10,520 nucleotides of DNA, taken from a bacterium (GTDB lineage Bacteria > Verrucomicrobiota > Verrucomicrobiia > Chthoniobacterales > Terrimicrobiaceae). Both the position numbers and the translations under genes were made by a program. Below are positions 6,971-10,520 of this stretch, piece by piece (the stretch's first letter is position 1; each line of letters starts with the position of its first letter). Below the pieces are notes generated by a model. That model saw nothing but the letters and a program-made list of their open reading frames with translations. It searched no databases and was not told the DNA's origin. Where the stretch lies: the NCBI GenBank assembly GCA_009920585.1, contig RFZT01000061.1, positions 1-10,520 on the forward strand, given 5' to 3'.

Positions 6971-7002
6971 TAGTGTTTTCGTCGAATGACGAAGTGGCAC
7001 TA
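6971..7002 (-). terminator. Hairpin just after the lspA stop, possible transcript end
   Basis: TTCGTC (6978-6983) and GACGAA (6988-6993) pair around GAAT, and TAGTG (6971-6975) pairs with CACTA (6998-7002) across a small internal loop, giving 11 base pairs. It begins 12 nt after the lspA stop (minus strand), a usual place for a terminator, but no T tract follows in that direction. It may instead stabilise the 3' end or be another repeat element. Confidence 0.35.
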
Positions 7003-7014
7003 TAGACGACTAAA

Positions 7015-7476
7015 TTAGGTTTTTTGTTTTTCGGATTTGAAGCTGGAGATAAGGAAAAGGAACGCGGCTATGCAAATGGCGGAGTCGGCGACGTTGAAGG
7101 AGGGCCAGTGACCGTACCAGGGAAGGATGACGTCGAGGAAATCGACGACGAAGCCGTGGAGGAGGCGGTCAGTGAGATTGCCGAGGATTCCCGAGACAAG
7201 GAGGACGGCGCCGATGCGTGTTGGGTTGTCGGTGAAATTTCCACGTTTTGCCAAAAATATCAGCGCGCCCAAGGCAACACTCGCAAGAATAACGAAGAAG
7301 AGGTTGTTGTCCTTCAGCATTCCAAAGGCAGCGCCGGTATTGTGGACTTGGACGAGATTGAAAAAGCCGGGGATGACCGGAATCGTGTCGTCCGTCCCGA
7401 TGAATCGCAGGACAAGCCACTTGGTGGCTTGGTCGAGCAGGTAGAGTGGGAGAGTGAGTAAAAGAAGCAACTTCAT
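7015..7476 (-). CDS. lspA: Lipoprotein signal peptidase (signal peptidase II)
   Basis: LspA is an inner-membrane aspartyl protease that cuts the signal peptide from lipid-modified prolipoproteins. The 153-residue protein shows the family blocks in order: LDQATKW (14-20), HNTGAAFG (46-53), GNLTDRL (99-105) with catalytic Asp103, VVDFLDV (110-116) and FNVADSAI (127-134) with catalytic Asp131. Four hydrophobic segments (about 2-18, 58-76, 86-101 and 131-147) fit the known four-helix topology, and the length is close to normal. The ATG at 7476 overlaps the ileS stop as ATGA and begins exactly with the first membrane segment, so an in-frame extension to 7572 inside ileS is rejected. Coupling ileS to lspA is a widespread arrangement, as in E. 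coli. Confidence 0.96.
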   Translation of the reverse strand: MKLLLLLTLPLYLLDQATKWLVLRFIGTDDTIPVIPGFFNLVQVHNTGAAFGMLKDNNLFFVILASVALGALIFLAKRGNFTDNPTRIGAVLLVSGILGNLTDRLLHGFVVDFLDVILPWYGHWPSFNVADSAICIAAFLFLISSFKSEKQKT

Positions 7477-10032
7477 GAAATCGCTGGCACAGCTTGTTCG
7501 CAGCGGAGGCAAAGTGTCGGATGAGCGGCACTCGATCCAACCTCTGGACGGTGACGCCAGCAACGCTCGCAACGGGCGGCGGGTGTTTTTGTCACGTCAG
7601 CGGAGGCTGTCTCGTCGGAGATGATTTCCAGATCGCTGAGGATAAAGATTTCCTCTAACTCCGTTTTCAGCGGAGTGAGCATCGCAAATTCCGCAGCGGG
7701 CGAGGAGAGCTTCACTCGAGCTTCGAGGGCGCTGCCGATGTCGCCGCCTTTTTGGATTTTCTCGATCGACTGCGCAATGCGACCACGGATTTGGAGGAGT
7801 TGCTCCATGGTGGCGAGGGTTTTGGCATTCGTGAAGGTGGGATCCGCTTTCGGGAAATCCTGCAGATGGACTGAGGTGTCTAACATGAAATATCCCCAGG
7901 CTTCCTCAGCGGTGTAAGCGAGGATCGGAGCGAGTAGGCGGACGAGCGTGTCGAAGATCCGGTGCATGGCGAACTGCGTGGCGCGGCGGCGGGGGGAGGT
8001 CGCGAGATCGCAGTAGAGGCGGTCTTTAGTGATATCCACATAGAGACTGCTCAGGTCAACAGCACAGAATTGATTGATCGTGTGGTAGGCGCGGTGGAAC
8101 TCGAGTTTCTCGTAGGCATCGAGGCAGGTGGCGACGACTTCCTGAAGGCGTGCGAGGATCCAGCGATCCACAAAAGTGAGGGACTCGGGCGCGGGTGGTT
8201 GCGCGGCATCGTAGTCGTGGAGGTTCGCAAGAAGGATGCGAAGCGTGTTGCGAACGCGACGGTAGGAATCGCTCAGACGGGTAAAAATTTCCTCCGAGAA
8301 TGGAACGTCGTCGGTGAAGTTCACGCTGCTCACCCAGAGGCGCAGGAGATCGGCGCCGTATTTGTTCACATAGTGATCGGCGTCGGTCGGCTTCTGGTAT
8401 CCCCCGGCGGCGGACTTGGAGATTTTCTTGCGCGTATCGACATCCATCACGAATCCGTGGGTGAGAACGGCGCGGTAGGGAGCGCATCCATTCAAGGCGA
8501 CGGATGTGATGAGGGAGCTTTGAAACCAACCCCGGTGCTGGTCGGTGGCCTCGATGTAGAGATCAGCGGGGAAGCCGAGTTCCGGGCGCTGGCGCATGAC
8601 GGTTTCGTGGCTGAGACCGGAATCCATCCACACGTCGAGTGTGTCATTGCGGCGAGTGGTTCCTTCCGGAAGCCCCACGAGTCCAGCCCACGTCGCATCG
8701 TCGAGTTCGAACCAGGAATTCGTGCCGCGCTCGGAAAAAACATCGGCCACTTTGTTGATGGCGGCAGAGTCGAGAATCGGTGCGCCTTGGGCATCGTAGA
8801 AAACAGGGAGTGGCACACCCCAGGTGCGCTGACGCGAGATGCACCAGTCTGGGCGGGATTCCACCGTGCCACGGATGCGGTTGCGGCCCCAATGTGGAAG
8901 CCATTTGGCGGAATCCACCTCCGCGAGGGCCTGACTGCGGATGAGGTCGATACGAATGAAAAATTGTTCCACCGCACGGAAGATGACCGGCAACTTCGAG
9001 CGCCAGCAATGGGGATACGAATGCTCGTGGTTTTCACGCCCGGCAAGGGCGCCCTTGGAAGAAAGGATCGCAATGATCGCTTCGTTGGATTCAAAAACAT
9101 TTTTTCCGACCAGCTCGGGAAGCCCGCATTCCTCGGTGTAGCAACCGTGGTCGTCAACCGGTGAGAGAAGCGGGAGATTGTGCTGCATGCCGAGTTGGTA
9201 GTCATCCTCGCCATGGCCGGGGGCGATGTGAACGCAACCTGTGCCGGCGTCGAGCGTCACAAAAGCGGCCGTGTGGATGGTGGCATGGCGATCGAGAAAC
9301 GGATGCTTCGCTTCCACGCCGTCCAGCGAGGCGCCGACAAAAGTCGAATCGACAGAAATCTTCACTGCGCTGGTCGCTGTGCAGAACGCCTCGAGGAGGC
9401 CTTCTGCAAGAACGACGGTTTTTTCCTCTCCTGCCAAATTCACTCGGGCGGCGACGTAGTTCACTCCGGCATTGACGGCGATGGCGAGGTTCGCGGGAAG
9501 CGTCCAAGGTGTGGTGGGCTTTTTTTTGCGATAAACGAGGCCTTTTTCGACAAAGCGGGCGAAGGAACGAATCATCCCGGCTTCATAGGAAGGATCGAGA
9601 GTAAGATACGGGTTCTCCCAATCGCCCAGCACACCGAGGCGGCGGAATTGACGGCGCTGGATGTCGATGAACTTGCGAGCGTATTCCTCCGAGCGACGGC
9701 GAACTTCAGCGGGCTTCAAGCCGGCCGAGGATTTCACCACGCGGAACTCGATCGGAAGTCCATGGCAATCCCAGCCCGGAACAAAGGGGGCGCGGAAGCC
9801 AGCCATCGTGCGGGATTTGATGACGAAATCCTTGAGAATTTTATTAAGAGCGGTGCCCATGTGCACGTCGCCGTTCGCAAATGGAGGGCCGTCGTGCAGC
9901 AAATACAGGGGCGCGTCTTTCCGATTTTCCTGAATCTTTTTTAGCGAGCATCTCGGGCTCGCGTTGCGCCAGACCGGCCTTCATTGGAAAATCGGTTTTT
10001 GGGAGATTGATGGTGTCTTTGTATCCGCTCAT
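7473..10032 (-). CDS. ileS: Isoleucyl-tRNA synthetase, interrupted by a one-base frameshift
   Basis: IleRS charges tRNA(Ile) in the cytoplasm and edits mischarged valine. The N-terminus is in one frame from the ATG at 10032 (YKDTINLPKTDFPM, REPEML). After six A (minus strand, 9942-9937) the family sequence continues only in the +1 frame, as KIQENRKDAPLYLLHDGPPFANG. Dropping one base gives an 852-residue protein, near normal though shorter than the 938 of E. coli. Visible parts are a HIGH-type motif written HMGT, the CP1 editing region (GTGCVHIAPGHGEDDY), WISRQRTWG-type WCISRQRTWGVPLP, DVWMDSG, a KMSKS loop as KISKS, and a C-terminal zinc site (CERC...CLRC). Read without the shift, the main frame could start only at a TTG (9902), losing about 43 conserved residues. 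It is the first gene of ileS-lspA. Identity is firm; whether the break is real is open. Confidence 0.93.
9937..9942 (-). other. Frameshift site in ileS (run of six A)
   Basis: On the minus strand GCT AAA AAA GAT TCA leaves the ileS frame, whereas GCT AAA AAG ATT CAG (one A fewer) gives the conserved A-K-K-I-Q. The upstream frame then reads 30 unrelated residues before its stop at 9844. The total span, 10032-7473, is exactly one base over a whole number of codons, so a single extra base explains it. A true frameshift mutation, an assembly error or a +1 slip are the options. Confidence 0.85.
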
Positions 10033-10044
10033 GAAAAGTACAAA

Positions 10045-10073
10045 CCTCTAACAGCCGCGCCGTCATGGGTCAA
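10045..10073 (-). promoter_or_regulatory. Weak candidate promoter for ileS-lspA
   Basis: On the minus strand TTGACC (10073-10068, five of six to the -35 consensus) lies 17 bp from TAGAGG (10050-10045), a poor -10 with three of six matches. Transcription would start near 10038, only about 6 nt before the ATG at 10032. The same AGAGG could instead act as a distant ribosome-binding site, 12 nt from the ATG. Confidence 0.2.
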
Positions 10074-10119
10074 CGATCCCTCTTTTCTTTATCGATTTAA
10101 GCGGGAACCTGAAAATGGA

Positions 10120-10243
10120 TTTTTAGACAGGGTGACAGATTCGAAGCGGAGCGAAGAAAGAATTCCAAAGGCAGAACGCAGTGAATCAATTTAAAGAATT
10201 CACAGGAATGGATGAAGAGCGGTTTAACCCGAAAACGGCTTTT
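10120..10243. repeat. Intergenic repeat, copy 2 (permuted blocks)
   Basis: It contains TTTTTAGACAGG (10120-10131), identical to block B at 6731-6742; GGATGAAGAGCGGTTT (10210-10225), matching block C at 6750-6768 apart from a 3-nt gap; and CCCGAAAACGGCTTTT (10228-10243), 15 of 16 with block A at 6719-6734. The order B-C-A, against A-B-C in copy 1, with the same orientation, is what fragments of a tandem A-B-C array would give. Between B and C lies a purine-rich stretch with no clear structure. Confidence 0.5.
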
Positions 10244-10520
10244 GAACTATAAAAGCTGGTCGATGTTTGACCTCAAATAGTACATCTGCCGTGAGCCAAA
10301 CAACTCAGAACCTCGTCATTCGATGGAGGGCGAGACAAAAGCGGCTCGATTAGTTTTTCATGTTTTAAAGCCTTTTCAATTAATTTGATGTGATTTTTAA
10401 GACCTACCCAACTTTCGGAGAACCGCACCATTACGTCCCTTCCCTTTCGTCCCACTATTGCCCCTCCCACAAACACCGCTGCTTTGGTGGTATGGCATTG
10501 GGTGATTCATACCGGAATGG

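Larger units (their letters stand above)
6482..7014. other. 533-bp non-coding region with decayed repeats and hairpins
   Basis: No open frame here looks coding: those present are short, hydrophilic and repeat-derived. I see a possible terminator (6558-6596), a repeat segment (6706-6768) sharing blocks with 10120-10243, twin small hairpins with TTC loops (6853-6877), the 10-mer GATTCGGGTT twice (6839-6848 and 6915-6924) and a hairpin before the lspA stop (6971-7002). No tRNA-like fold or transposase remnant was found. Confidence 0.6.
10033..10520. other. 488-bp right-end region without a supported gene
   Basis: This stretch holds the ileS upstream region, a repeat segment (10120-10243) and AT-rich sequence with no family resemblance I can see. 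One 67-codon minus-strand frame (10476-10273) is open but has no recognisable features and runs through repeat-like sequence. No tRNA or mobile-element gene is visible. A gene may begin beyond the window. Confidence 0.5.

Noticed and set aside
6615..6973. Short frames within the intergenic repeat region
   Set aside because: They run through inverted and dispersed repeats on both strands and lack start signals or protein features.
6482..7014. Possible tRNA or CRISPR in the gap
   Set aside because: The GGTTC-like strings are not part of a cloverleaf, and the repeats are few, uneven in spacing and lack unique spacers.
7962..9164. 400-codon plus-strand frame opposite ileS
   Set aside because: It is an antisense shadow; the minus strand carries the IleRS catalytic, editing and zinc regions.
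9937..9943. Programmed -1 frameshift (A-AAA-AAG type slippery site) in ileS
   Set aside because: The shift needed is +1 (or -2), and the zero frame is not positioned for the classic -1 heptamer. No stimulatory hairpin or pseudoknot is evident. An error or mutation is simpler.
10273..10476. 67-codon minus-strand frame upstream of ileS
   Set aside because: It starts at GTG, has no recognisable motif or ribosome-binding site and crosses a repeat-like string. It could be chance in a non-coding gap.

Overview
The window looks like a chromosomal housekeeping segment from a member of the PVC superphylum, most likely Verrucomicrobiota. That placement is inference from protein style. A long-form GreA protein carries about 460 extra N-terminal residues, and HemA and HemC are both cut short at the C-terminus, as I recall for chlamydial relatives. 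A small zinc-ribbon protein and a COG4112-type Nudix protein also have a verrucomicrobial look. I see no transposase, integrase, CRISPR array, toxin-antitoxin pair or defence gene.

Layout. At the left end, a palindrome precedes a small plus-strand zinc-ribbon gene (179-412). This gene converges, with a 17-bp gap, on a minus-strand block transcribed from about 5.7 kb down to 0.43 kb: long-form greA (5738-3858), a 103-bp gap with a possible promoter, then ccsA/hemX-like (3754-2969), hemA (2972-1950), hemC (1953-1120) and an unknown membrane-anchored protein (1065-430). ccsA-hemA and hemA-hemC overlap by ATGA, so they probably form one translationally coupled operon for the start of tetrapyrrole synthesis (glutamyl-tRNA to hydroxymethylbilane). 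Divergent from greA is a plus-strand Nudix-family gene (5852-6481).

After a 533-bp non-coding stretch comes a second minus-strand operon, ileS-lspA (10032-7015), again joined by an ATGA overlap. It supplies isoleucyl-tRNA synthetase and lipoprotein signal peptidase. The ileS reading frame is broken by one extra base in a run of six A (minus strand) at 9937-9942. This separates the first 32 codons from the rest and is the most consequential oddity here. The last 488 bp carry no gene I can support.

The two non-coding regions on either side of ileS-lspA share short repeat blocks in the same orientation but permuted order, together with several small hairpins. They look like decayed members of a dispersed intergenic repeat family. 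I found no convincing new biological system. The points worth a second look are the ileS frameshift, the shortened HemA and HemC enzymes, the unknown gene at the end of the hem operon and the flanking repeats.
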